Shown piece after piece: positions 1 through 7,582 of a DNA stretch of 15,941 bases (its first letter is position 1; the number at the start of each line of letters is the position of its first letter). Made by a program: the position numbers and the translations under genes. Under the pieces are notes generated by a model that worked only from the letters and a program-made list of their open reading frames with translations, did not search any database and was not told the DNA's origin. The stretch covers positions 1 to 15,941 of the forward strand of contig CAJXDR010000047.1 of assembly GCA_913052345.1 (NCBI GenBank), given 5' to 3'. The stretch is from UBA4421 sp002470275. Its GTDB lineage: Bacteria > Pseudomonadota > Gammaproteobacteria > Pseudomonadales > Azotimanducaceae.

Positions 1-689
1 CCTGAGGAAAGCGCCTGCTCTGCTTCAATTCGCTCCCACATCAGATTGATTTCAGCCATTTCGTCTTCCACCGATACGCGCATGGCGGCCATCGCTTCAC
101 GGTTGATACGAGACGCCTCAAAACCATCCTCTAAAGCATTGGTGTTTTCTTCAACCTTGGGCGCGAGGTCTGTCAATCGATCCACTAAGTCTTGCTGTAG
201 GGTTGCCAGTTTTTCCGTATCGATGCCGCTTTCCAGGAGCTGCTGGTTGCCCTGCAGCTCATGCTCATTAAACGCCATCTTTTCCTTGTTGATCTCCAAT
301 AGCGTCTTGAGAAGGTTGACGAAACCTTGGTTGAAATCCGCCAGCGCCGAGTTGATGGCAATCACCTGGCGGTTGCTCTCGCAGCGCTGAATGAGGCAGT
401 CCAGCTCCACCTCGTCCTGAAGGTTCTCTCTCACTTCTTCCGATAGCCCCAGCTTTTGGGCATGGGCTTCTATCAAAACCCTTCGAGAGCGGAAAATATT
501 CGTCGTATATTCGCTCATCAAGTTTCGATTTGCGCTAAACGCACTGAACATAATCTGCAGCCCGCTGGTCACATTTTCCACAATGAGCGCCCGATGCGCG
601 TGACTCATGGCTCGATTACCATTGACCGCCGACCCTAGCTCAAACAATTCAGGCCGATGATCTGCTGCCTTCGATGTCGCCTCGTCCAT
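1..689 (-). CDS. Unrecognised coiled-coil protein downstream of fliO (partial, 3' end off window)
   Basis: An open frame runs from an ATG at 689 to the left edge without a stop: 229 codons, truncated at its C-terminus by the window. The product is soluble-looking, rich in Glu, Gln, Leu, Asn and Ala, with long stretches that should form helical coiled coils. I see no signal peptide and no membrane segment. Two cysteines lie close together near residues 108-115. A run of six G lies four bases before the ATG and may serve as the ribosome binding site. The gene starts 117 nt after the fliO stop, on the same strand, in the place where fliP follows fliO in most relatives. I do not recognise the family. 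Its position suggests a flagellar or motility role, but that is inference. The reading frame is well supported by length and composition. Confidence 0.75.
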   Translation of the reverse strand, partial: MDEATSKAADHRPELFELGSAVNGNRAMSHAHRALIVENVTSGLQIMFSAFSANRNLMSEYTTNIFRSRRVLIEAHAQKLGLSEEVRENLQDEVELDCLIQRCESNRQVIAINSALADFNQGFVNLLKTLLEINKEKMAFNEHELQGNQQLLESGIDTEKLATLQQDLVDRLTDLAPKVEENTNALEDGFEASRINREAMAAMRVSVEDEMAEINLMWERIEAEQALSS

Positions 690-806
690 GGCGCCCCCCA
701 ATTTTTATTATTTTGATTCGATGCCCCATCTTAAGCCGTTGCTTTCTGTCATTGGAAGTACCGAAGGGCAATTAGGGGCCGCTGGGAAAAGCGTTAAGTC
801 TGAGAA

Positions 807-1157
807 CTAATCCGAGGTTTTGAGTTCTTTATCGAGTACCGAGGCGAAAGCGCTGGAGCCGCCCGCCTTGTCCTCTAGCGTCGTCGCTGTCGCCACGCCC
901 TCATCGGCCAGGCTTTGAGTATCGAGTAGGGTGATCTGACTGGGCCCAATACCCAGAAGCAGCCTCTTCCCATCGTACTCCACGACCTGTAGCTGGTGTT
1001 TTGAGCTGAGTCGCTGGACGTTTAACACGCGAATGGACTGACCCGATACGCCGCCCAGCTTTACGCCCTTAACCTTTACAAACCAGAGGGTTGCCAGCAG
1101 CAACCCAATAACAAAGAGGAAGCTGAGCAGTGCCGAAAACAGCGGGGTGCTTTCCAT
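807..1157 (-). CDS. fliO: Flagellar biosynthesis protein FliO
   Basis: Small single-pass membrane protein that helps assemble FliP in the core of the flagellar type III export gate. With the ATG at 1157 the product is 116 residues: a short N-terminus, one strong membrane segment at about residues 6-27, then a cytoplasmic domain of beta character ending in a polar tail. The frame stays open upstream to 1226, but those extra residues lie inside fliN and come before the membrane helix, so I chose the internal ATG, which starts 13 nt after the fliN stop. Length, topology and position after fliN fit FliO. Sequence conservation in this family is low, so the call rests partly on gene order. FliP, its partner, is not the next gene. 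Confidence 0.85.
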   Translation of the reverse strand: MESTPLFSALLSFLFVIGLLLATLWFVKVKGVKLGGVSGQSIRVLNVQRLSSKHQLQVVEYDGKRLLLGIGPSQITLLDTQSLADEGVATATTLEDKAGGSSAFASVLDKELKTSD

Positions 1158-1170
1158 TTGTTCGGGTCCG

Positions 1171-1512
1171 CTAGACCGGCTTGACGCGCTCAAGCGGGGC
1201 GACGATTTCAACCACGCTAATACCAAACTTGTCGCCCACCGTAACGATTTCGCACTTTGCGATAACGGTGTCGTTTACCTTGACGTCCATTAACTCACCC
1301 ACCGATCTATCGAGCTCCAGGATGCTCCCCTGAGAAAGGCGCAACAGGTCACGCAGCTTAAGCTGAGTGGTGCCTACCTCGATGGTCAGGGTAATGGGAA
1401 TGGCACGAATAACATCTTGGTCGATACCGCTTTCCGCACTGTCCTCACTAGGCGTGGTGTCAGTTTGCGCTGCAGGTTCCGCTTCAGGATTATTTTCTTC
1501 TGATTCACTCAT
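1171..1512 (-). CDS. fliN: Flagellar motor switch protein FliN
   Basis: C-ring component that forms the base of the rotor switch and the docking site for FliH-bound export ATPase. The product has 113 residues. Residues 1-33 are acidic and disordered-looking (Glu, Ser, Thr rich). Residues 36-110 form the SpoA fold, with recognisable family features: the IPITLTIEVG segment, the LLRLSQGSILELDR segment, the VNDTVIA strand and the KFGI strand. The ATG at 1512 overlaps the fliM stop by 8 nt, which suggests translational coupling. FliM and FliN are needed in fixed proportion, which fits such coupling. Assignment is firm from motifs and order. Confidence 0.96.
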   Translation of the reverse strand: MSESEENNPEAEPAAQTDTTPSEDSAESGIDQDVIRAIPITLTIEVGTTQLKLRDLLRLSQGSILELDRSVGELMDVKVNDTVIAKCEIVTVGDKFGISVVEIVAPLERVKPV

Positions 1513-2506
1513 TTTCGTCTCTCGGCATTATGCTTTTGCTGATTTGCACGGCTACTTGGTTTCCCCGACTACCGACGTCTGCCTTGTAGATCGGGAATCC
1601 GTTAACGCTTACCTCGGCATTCTCGGGAGGGCGGATGGGAATCCAATCGCCTACCTTAAGCTTTGATAACTGATCCAAAGATATCGGAACATCCGCAGCT
1701 TTCACCACCACTTCCATGGGCACCTCATCGAGACTCTCACCCAGGGTCTTCGTCCAGTCCGCGTTTAATTGATCGTCACCGGAGCTCGTCTGGACCCTCG
1801 ACCGGAACACCTCCCGCACCAGCTTCAAACTCGCATAGGGGTGAACCACATCAATGTAGCCCAGGTCCTCTCCATCTCCGGCCGTCTCGAATCGGGTTTG
1901 AATCACCATATCCTCGTCGGCAGCGATATTCGCAAACACTGCGCTGATTTCCGAAGCGTTCAAGGAGCATTCAATGGCCATGAAGGGCGACCAAGCTTCA
2001 CTCAGCGCATCAAAGACAACGCCACGGATTTTTTCGATTACCGCGTTTTCGGTTGGCGTGAATACTCTGCCCGGCGCCACGGAGGTCAAAGACTTGGGGG
2101 AACCCCCAAACCAGTTATCTAAGCAGCTGAAAATAACCTGGGAGTGGATAACGCAGAGGGATTCACCCCGCAGCGGATCGATTTTTGTGACGTTTACGGA
2201 AAGCGGCGGCTCCGTGGATTGAACGTAATCTATGTACTTAATAACCTTGGTTTTGCCAGGCTGGAGTCTGGCGCTGTAGCGCAGCTCATCGAGCAGCCCC
2301 GAGCGCATGAATCGATGCATCCGATCGTTGATCTGCTCCATGGCCGACATGTTTACGCCGACGCTCGTATCCTGGATCGTGAGATCGTGTGGCCTGGCTG
2401 CGGCACCCACATTATAGCCGTCACCGTCGAAGTCCCCGGACGCCACCATCTCCTCGATGGCCCGAAGTTCCTCTTCTGAAAGCAGCCGCTCTTTTTCGTC
2501 CGCCAT
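1505..2506 (-). CDS. fliM: Flagellar motor switch protein FliM (divergent)
   Basis: Middle C-ring protein that links FliG to FliN and receives phospho-CheY. The product has 333 residues, usual for the family. A short N-terminal peptide (about residues 8-24) corresponds to the CheY-binding motif. A linker follows, then the CheC-like middle domain at about 48-240, and a C-terminal SpoA domain at about 250-328. Family marks include the DPLRGESL segment near 110, the LDNWFGG segment near 119-125 and the FTPTE segment near 139. Two functional spots differ from the usual form. The peptide reads LLSEEELRAIEEM rather than the LSQxEIDALL type. The FliG-facing loop is GGSP rather than GGxG. fliM starts 26 nt after the fliL stop and overlaps fliN by 8 nt. 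Confidence 0.93.
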   Translation of the reverse strand: MADEKERLLSEEELRAIEEMVASGDFDGDGYNVGAAARPHDLTIQDTSVGVNMSAMEQINDRMHRFMRSGLLDELRYSARLQPGKTKVIKYIDYVQSTEPPLSVNVTKIDPLRGESLCVIHSQVIFSCLDNWFGGSPKSLTSVAPGRVFTPTENAVIEKIRGVVFDALSEAWSPFMAIECSLNASEISAVFANIAADEDMVIQTRFETAGDGEDLGYIDVVHPYASLKLVREVFRSRVQTSSGDDQLNADWTKTLGESLDEVPMEVVVKAADVPISLDQLSKLKVGDWIPIRPPENAEVSVNGFPIYKADVGSRGNQVAVQISKSIMPRDENE

Positions 2507-2532
2507 GCCTTACTCGCTACTCGACCGACTTC

Positions 2533-3102
2533 TTATTGAACAACAAAGGCCGTGAAATACACTTCCTCTACCGCTGCGAACTTGAAAGCCTCAAACTTTT
2601 CAAGGACCTCATTAATAATCAAGGCCAAATCCTCCTGAAGATTTCGGCGGAAATCCGCTTCCACCAACTCATCTTCACGCACCATTCTGAGACGATCTAG
2701 GATCGCAGCGCGGATAGCAAAGTCATGATCCGCGATGGCCGTAAGCACGCGATCGTCGTAATAGGTCATGATAGCCAGAGAGACCTGCATAACTTTTCGC
2801 GATTGCGACACGTTGGCGATGAAGGGCGTTGGGAATGAATGATAGGCTGGCTTGAACTGCTCTTCTTCCGCCATTTCCTTGGTTACTTTCTCTGGTTCCT
2901 GCACCGCTTCCGTTTCTTCGATATCTGCTTCAAGTTCAGCAATAGCCTGCTCTGCGGCGTCTGCCTCAGCTTGGTCAAAGAATCCTGTGAAGAACAGCGC
3001 CCCCAGGGCCGAAAGCACGCCCACAAGCAACACGACCAGCACAATGAGGATGATCTTTACCAGACCACCACCTGATTTAACTTCTTCTTCTACTTCAGCC
3101 AC
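2533..3102 (-). CDS. fliL: Flagellar basal body-associated protein FliL
   Basis: Inner-membrane protein that surrounds the stators and supports torque or stator recruitment. The product has 189 residues: an acidic N-terminal cytoplasmic stretch with a Gly triplet, one membrane helix at about 14-39, a Glu/Ala-rich periplasmic linker at about 45-80, and the conserved FliL periplasmic domain from about 85 to the end, finishing with the family's typical YFTxFVVQ ending. The start codon is GTG at 3102, preceded by a good GGGAG ribosome binding site six bases upstream. It follows fliK after 27 nt and belongs to the same transcript. Confidence 0.95.
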   Translation of the reverse strand: MAEVEEEVKSGGGLVKIILIVLVVLLVGVLSALGALFFTGFFDQAEADAAEQAIAELEADIEETEAVQEPEKVTKEMAEEEQFKPAYHSFPTPFIANVSQSRKVMQVSLAIMTYYDDRVLTAIADHDFAIRAAILDRLRMVREDELVEADFRRNLQEDLALIINEVLEKFEAFKFAAVEEVYFTAFVVQ

Positions 3103-3129
3103 AACACACTCCCATTTTGCGCGTCAAGT

Positions 3130-4698
3130 CTAAACAAAAACGTCCAAGCCATCGCGGAGTATGTTATCGCTTCCGCCGCCACCCACGCCTTCGCTACCAA
3201 ATACGTCTGAGGTCAAATCGAGCATGACCTCGATTTGTTCCGCCTCTTTCGTATCAGAATCAGAACCGGATGTGCCCGCATCCTGCTCTGCGAGATCAAT
3301 ATTAACCGACCCTGCCTGAGAATAGAGAGATTCAAGCGCCATTCTCAGTCGTGGCAGTGAATCTGTCAGCAGCTGCCGAACATTAGCATCATTCGCTGCA
3401 ATCTGGCCTTCTATACTCTGTTCTCTGACCTCTAAATTAATCCCTACGGGCCCTAGGGACGCCGGATTGAGGTTAAGGCGAACATTCCACGAGCCTTGCT
3501 TCATGGCCAAGGCCAATTTTTGCCCCAGGACTTCTCCAAATTTGTCCGCCCAGGCCTGATAGGGCTGCATGCGGGCCTGCATCAAAGCCGGGTCATTGGC
3601 CGCCATCAAATCTACCAGAGACGCTGGAGCGGCCTGACTCGCCGCGGTCGGCATTATGACCGGCGCACCAAGCCCCGCTGAAGGGGTGGGGTTCGGGGCA
3701 GACACATTAACTTGCTCTGCTGGAGCCGCCGCCTCGCCAGCCGTCACCTGAGACGGCCCAGAAACTGTGGCCAGCTGCAAATCGCGTAAACCCTGACCAA
3801 TCTTCGCAGACAGAAGCTGCAAATCTTGCTTCACCTTCCCTTCAGACTCGGCACGCTCAAGACGAGCGAGCATATCTCCGCTCTCTTTCCCGATCTCTGA
3901 TTTTGAACCCTCTAGCGTTGGCTCCGGACGCCCGCCGTCGCTGCCTAGGCTTCGCCTGCGCTGATTCATCATCGCGTCAACGTTGACCACTGGCGCCGTA
4001 GGATTTGTCATACCGCCGACCCGGTTTTCCGTTGAATTCTTTTGTTCGGTACTCTCACCCGGGGTTAACCCTTGGGTCTGCCACCATCGCTGTGTGTTCG
4101 TGGGATTAAAAATTCTGCCTGAGCTTTCGCCCTCCGGTCCCGTCCGGAGGTTGCTTTCGGGTAGCAGGCCATCAAGCATGGCCTGGGATCTTGAGGCATC
4201 ACCGCTCAGGGGGGGAATGCCCGTCTCAGCCTTTCCCAGGGTTTCCAGACCTCCCTGGCCTGGTTGTTGGATACCGCCCAGCGAACCAGGGTTGATCCCT
4301 TGGCTACGGGCAAACTCCGTCAGGCTCTGTTCACTCACCATGGGATTGGCGGTGGTCAAAATCACTCTGCCAACGCTCAGGGCACGAGAATGAACGGAAA
4401 GGGCTGGCAACCCGTTGCCGCTCGAATCGCCGCCAGGCAACGTAAATGGCACATCAGCGCGCCAATCCGCCTGGTCGTCCTGGCCAGATTTGCCGGCCAC
4501 CGCAGGGTCACCGGTACGCCCTGCGTCCTCGTCTTGAGTCAGGCTGGAACCCTGTGGACCACCCTGCTCCTGAGTAAAAATCTCTCTAAAATCAGAGGCT
4601 TGGTTCGGATTAGCCGCGCCGCCCGGAGTCGCCTCCGAGTCTTGCGTCGAACCCTGCTGCGGTGTCCCGGTAACAAAGGACAAAAAATGTTCTGACAT
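3130..4698 (-). CDS. fliK: Flagellar hook-length control protein FliK
   Basis: Secreted molecular ruler that sets hook length and triggers the export switch through FlhB. The product has 522 residues. Residues 1-380 are long, low in conservation and rich in Gly, Ser, Gln, Pro and Thr, as expected for a ruler region that is exported unfolded. The conserved C-terminal substrate-switch domain lies at about 381-470 and carries the diagnostic LNPASLGPVGINLEV strand at about 410-424. A short Asp/Ser/Gly-rich tail follows. The gene is the first of fliKLMNO and has its own sigma-54 promoter just upstream (4737-4753), leaving a leader of about 28 nt. The ribosome binding site is weak. Confidence 0.95.
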   Translation of the reverse strand: MSEHFLSFVTGTPQQGSTQDSEATPGGAANPNQASDFREIFTQEQGGPQGSSLTQDEDAGRTGDPAVAGKSGQDDQADWRADVPFTLPGGDSSGNGLPALSVHSRALSVGRVILTTANPMVSEQSLTEFARSQGINPGSLGGIQQPGQGGLETLGKAETGIPPLSGDASRSQAMLDGLLPESNLRTGPEGESSGRIFNPTNTQRWWQTQGLTPGESTEQKNSTENRVGGMTNPTAPVVNVDAMMNQRRRSLGSDGGRPEPTLEGSKSEIGKESGDMLARLERAESEGKVKQDLQLLSAKIGQGLRDLQLATVSGPSQVTAGEAAAPAEQVNVSAPNPTPSAGLGAPVIMPTAASQAAPASLVDLMAANDPALMQARMQPYQAWADKFGEVLGQKLALAMKQGSWNVRLNLNPASLGPVGINLEVREQSIEGQIAANDANVRQLLTDSLPRLRMALESLYSQAGSVNIDLAEQDAGTSGSDSDTKEAEQIEVMLDLTSDVFGSEGVGGGGSDNILRDGLDVFV

Positions 4699-4816
4699 AA
4701 CTGCTTCTGTGGATGAGGTTCAATTACCCAACCTTGAGCAATTTACGTGCCAGACTCCGCGCCCGGGATAAACAATCCTAAACGACTCGAGGGACCGCCC
4801 TCTTCATATCGCCAGG
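4699..4816 (-). promoter_or_regulatory. fliJ-fliK intergenic region
   Basis: This 118-nt gap breaks the otherwise tight operon. It holds the sigma-54 promoter described separately and, nearer fliJ, a small hairpin at 4789-4802 (GAGGG arms, CCCTC, four-base loop) with no following T run. The hairpin could weakly attenuate readthrough from fliJ or lie within an activator site. I see no gene here. Confidence 0.6.
4737..4753 (-). promoter_or_regulatory. Sigma-54 promoter for fliKLMNO
   Basis: On the minus strand the site reads CTGGCACGTAAATTGCT, which matches the sigma-54 consensus (YTGGCACG, four bases, TTGCW) at every defined position with correct -24/-12 spacing. Transcription should start near 4726, about 28 nt before the fliK ATG. 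RpoN with the FleQ- or FleR-like activator encoded in this window is the expected driver. Confidence 0.88.
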
Positions 4817-5278
4817 CTACCCCAGTTTACGCTGGCCGAAACGCTGCAGGGCCAGCATGTCGGTACTGCGTTGTTCTGCCCGATCGCTAACCTTCGTCAT
4901 TTCATCCTGCGCCCGCTTGCCCAGCGCTTCGAACTTCAGGCGCTGAGCACTCAGCGCCTGAAACTTTTGCCTAATGCCCTGCTGTTGCTGATGGAGCGCG
5001 ACAAGTTCATGTCCCAACGTTTGACTCGCCATATCCAGTTGGTTCAAAAATCGCCGCACCTGCGTGGTGCTGTTAATGTCATGCTCTGCCTGCTGCAGCG
5101 TGGACAGTTTGTCCGAATACTCTGCCTTCAGGCGGGCAATGCGCTCTTTCTCAGATCGAACCGCTTCGACTTTCTTGCGTGCTTCAACCAACGCTTTTTG
5201 GGCTTCATTAACCTGGGAGATCACCCCCTCGGTCAAAATATCCCACCGCTTAATGGAGGCTCTTAACTGCTCAGACAT
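4817..5278 (-). CDS. fliJ: Flagellar export protein FliJ
   Basis: Coiled-coil stalk of the flagellar export ATPase; it inserts into the FliI hexamer and contacts FlhA. The product has 153 residues from the ATG at 5278 and is almost wholly helical, with Arg, Lys, Glu and Gln heptads throughout and no cysteines or membrane segment. The frame is open further up to 5314, but that start would lie well inside fliI, while 5278 overlaps the fliI stop by only 8 nt and gives the usual FliJ length of about 150. Sequence similarity in this family is poor, so the call relies on size, coiled-coil nature and position directly after fliI. It is the last gene of the fleR-fliE transcript. Confidence 0.92.
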   Translation of the reverse strand: MSEQLRASIKRWDILTEGVISQVNEAQKALVEARKKVEAVRSEKERIARLKAEYSDKLSTLQQAEHDINSTTQVRRFLNQLDMASQTLGHELVALHQQQQGIRQKFQALSAQRLKFEALGKRAQDEMTKVSDRAEQRSTDMLALQRFGQRKLG

Positions 5279-6641
5279 GTAAACACTCCCGCATACCCGA
5301 AATAGATTCTTCAAAAGTTGAAAGTTCGTCCATTGGCTGACGGAGAAAGGCCTCCATGCGGCCTCTCAAAGCAATGGCTCGGTCAAGGTCAGGATTGGTG
5401 CCCATTTCGTATGCACCGACCTGAATCAAGTCTAGATTCTGTTGATAAAGGGTCCACAGCCGTCTGAACGTGTTCGCCTGATCCAGATCATCTGAATCCG
5501 CAAGGGTCGGCATCAGCCGCGAAATAGAACCGGCCAGATCAATCGCTGGATAGTGAGCCGCGTCGGCCAGGGCACGACTGAGCACCACCTGGCCATCTAG
5601 GGAGGCACGCGCCAGATCAACAATGGGGTCGTTCAAGTCGTCCCCCTCAGCGAGCAGCGTATACAGGGCGGTAACGGTTCCCTCCCCGCGCTTGCCGGTG
5701 CCCGTGCGTTCTATCAGATTGGGAAGCAAACTAAAGACAGAGGGTGGATAACCCTTCGAAGTCGGTGGCTCTCCAATAGCCAGGCCGATCTCTCTCTGAG
5801 CGTGAGCAACCCGCGTGAGACTATCAACAAGCAGCAAGACATCCTTGCCCCGGGCGCGAAAATATTCGGCATATAGATGCGCCAATTCCGTAGCGCGCAG
5901 GCGCAGTAGCGGCGCATTGTCGGCCGGCGCGGCGACGACAACCGCGTGCTGCATGCCCTCCACGCCTAAAATTTGCTCAATGAATTCTTTGACTTCACGG
6001 CCCCGCTCACCGATGAGGCCAATGACTACCACGTCAGCGCTGGTGAACTTGGTCAACATTCCGAGCAGGACGCTCTTACCCACACCGGAGCCAGCGATCA
6101 GGCCAAGCCTTTGACCGCAGCCCGCCGTGAGTAGGGCATTTATAGCCTTAACCCCTACATCTAGAACCTTGGTGATGGGCTCCCGCTGCATGGGGTTGGT
6201 CGTTTCGCCCTGCAAACCGCGGGACTCATGACATTCGATCTCAGAAAGGCCATCCAGCGGCGTGCCTAGCGCGTCTACGACTCTGCCCAGCAGGGCCTCG
6301 CCGACGCCAGCGCTGTCTGTCTCGGAGAGCAAAAAGACCCGTGCGCCCGCCTGGAGCCCGGTGGCCTCCCAGAGGGGCATTAAATAGATGGTGTCGCCCT
6401 GGAAACCAACGACCTGAGCATCAACGTAAGCGGCTCTTGGATCACTTTCAGCGACGGCTTCCCGTTCTGGCTTCATGATGCGACAAATCGCGCCGACGGT
6501 GGCGGTAATGCCCTTGGCCTCAATGGTTAGGCCGACGATTCGAGTCAGCACGCCATATTTTCGCACTGGAGGACAGGCCAACCTAGGCAGCACGTCGTCC
6601 ACATGCTGGCGAAAGCTCGGGGTTTCTGGTGCTGCGTTCAT
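5271..6641 (-). CDS. fliI: Flagellum-specific ATPase FliI
   Basis: Hexameric ATPase of the flagellar type III export apparatus, related to the F1 beta subunit; it works with FliH and FliJ at the cytoplasmic face. The product has 456 residues, the normal size. Residues 25-95 form the N-terminal beta barrel. The Walker A motif AGSGVGKS is at 183-190. The Walker B strand LLLVD is at about 269-273, followed by SLTR. Other family marks are GERGREV near 211-217 and the GYPPSVF segment near 297-303. The ATG at 6641 overlaps the fliH stop (ATGA overlap), and the 3' end overlaps fliJ, so the three export-complex genes are tightly coupled. All catalytic motifs look intact. Confidence 0.98.
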   Translation of the reverse strand: MNAAPETPSFRQHVDDVLPRLACPPVRKYGVLTRIVGLTIEAKGITATVGAICRIMKPEREAVAESDPRAAYVDAQVVGFQGDTIYLMPLWEATGLQAGARVFLLSETDSAGVGEALLGRVVDALGTPLDGLSEIECHESRGLQGETTNPMQREPITKVLDVGVKAINALLTAGCGQRLGLIAGSGVGKSVLLGMLTKFTSADVVVIGLIGERGREVKEFIEQILGVEGMQHAVVVAAPADNAPLLRLRATELAHLYAEYFRARGKDVLLLVDSLTRVAHAQREIGLAIGEPPTSKGYPPSVFSLLPNLIERTGTGKRGEGTVTALYTLLAEGDDLNDPIVDLARASLDGQVVLSRALADAAHYPAIDLAGSISRLMPTLADSDDLDQANTFRRLWTLYQQNLDLIQVGAYEMGTNPDLDRAIALRGRMEAFLRQPMDELSTFEESISGMRECLHV

Positions 6642-7582
6642 TCTTCAGGTGCCTGAAAAAAGACATCGTCGACTTCCGAAAAATCTCCGCTGATCACCAG
6701 ACCCTCTTGGTCTACGGTTGTCTCCGGAGGCATCTCTTCTGGCACGCTGGGTGCTAGGGCGCTACTGGCCACTGGCCTATACAGCTGGGCAGCCAGGGCA
6801 TCGATGCGGCTTTCCAATAGCTCCTCGATACTCGTGTCCTGTACCGTCAGCCGAACGCTTCCCGGCGCAAGCCGGTTATCGAGTAAAATTTGGTGCTCGC
6901 TGAAGAGTTGATTCAGAGGTTCAACGTTCAGCTTGTCGTACCAGGCCTCACCCACATGTATCACAATCTCGCACAGCTGGAGTGGGTCCACCTCAGCGAT
7001 GCAGTCCTCAATGAAGGTTTTCACCAAGTCATCGTTCAACGTCAGCTCAGCCTTGGCTATCCGCTCGGCCAAGGCCACCGACAAATCCTTTAAAGGATCG
7101 TATAGGTTTTGATGGGTCACCAGGTTGTCACTAATGGTGGCCATAAACTGTGCCATTTCGTCCATCACGGTGACTCGGAGCTGATCTAGATCTTGCCCGG
7201 ATTCTTGCTCAAACATCAGCTTGGCTTCTGCCTGGCCCTGGGCCTGTCCTTCGGCGAAGGCCTTGGCCTTGGCCTGTGCCAGCTCGCTTTGCTGCGCCTC
7301 TAGCTGCTGCTCAAGGGCGACGATCTGTTCATCCCAGGCATCCGTTGCTGGGACCTCCGCAGCCGGAGTTTCGGGTGCGTGTTCTGGTTCGATGTCGTCC
7401 ACGGTCTCTTCAGTAGGGACATTTCGGACATACTGATCCAGCGGCAGCGCCCGAAAACGGTCTTGCTGGGCGACGGCTGGATTCGCGAGTAAGCGCGAGG
7501 AAGCAAAGCGCCCGACTTCACCTCGGGTCGCGCTCTCATCCACCACCCAGGGGGCTTTTGCCTTAGACAAAGTCGCCTCCAT
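6638..7582 (-). CDS. fliH: Flagellar assembly protein FliH
   Basis: Regulator and peripheral stalk of FliI; its dimer docks the ATPase on FliN and FlhA. With the ATG at 7582 the product has 314 residues. It has a single early Trp (residue 12) in an APWVV segment, possibly matching the Trp residues that contact FlhA in enteric FliH. A Pro/Glu-rich linker follows, then a helical region with the small-residue repeat EGQAQGQAEA around 115, and the conserved C-terminal domain at about 150-270. The last 45 residues or so are an acidic, Pro-rich tail that I do not know from other FliH proteins. The frame extends to 7663, but that would overlap fliG by about 100 nt; the chosen start overlaps by 20 nt. 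The alternative start cannot be fully excluded. Confidence 0.92.
   Translation of the reverse strand: MEATLSKAKAPWVVDESATRGEVGRFASSRLLANPAVAQQDRFRALPLDQYVRNVPTEETVDDIEPEHAPETPAAEVPATDAWDEQIVALEQQLEAQQSELAQAKAKAFAEGQAQGQAEAKLMFEQESGQDLDQLRVTVMDEMAQFMATISDNLVTHQNLYDPLKDLSVALAERIAKAELTLNDDLVKTFIEDCIAEVDPLQLCEIVIHVGEAWYDKLNVEPLNQLFSEHQILLDNRLAPGSVRLTVQDTSIEELLESRIDALAAQLYRPVASSALAPSVPEEMPPETTVDQEGLVISGDFSEVDDVFFQAPEE

Noticed and set aside
706..734. TTAAGA-N17-ATAATA as a promoter for the left-edge coiled-coil gene
   Set aside because: Both boxes match poorly and the start would fall about 10 nt before the ATG, on top of the G-rich ribosome binding site. Readthrough from fliO is as likely.
3983..4695. 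Long plus-strand open frames opposite fliK
   Set aside because: They are antisense to the low-complexity, Gly/Ser/Pro-rich part of fliK, where codon composition leaves the opposite strand open; no start signals or known motifs.
4789..4802. Hairpin after fliJ as an intrinsic terminator
   Set aside because: Only five base pairs and no T run on the minus strand after the stem.
6739..6755. Sigma-54-like CTGGCACGCTGGGTGCT on the plus strand inside fliH
   Set aside because: The -24 part is perfect but the -12 part is GTGC rather than TTGC, and it would make RNA antisense to fliH with no plus-strand gene nearby. Probably chance.
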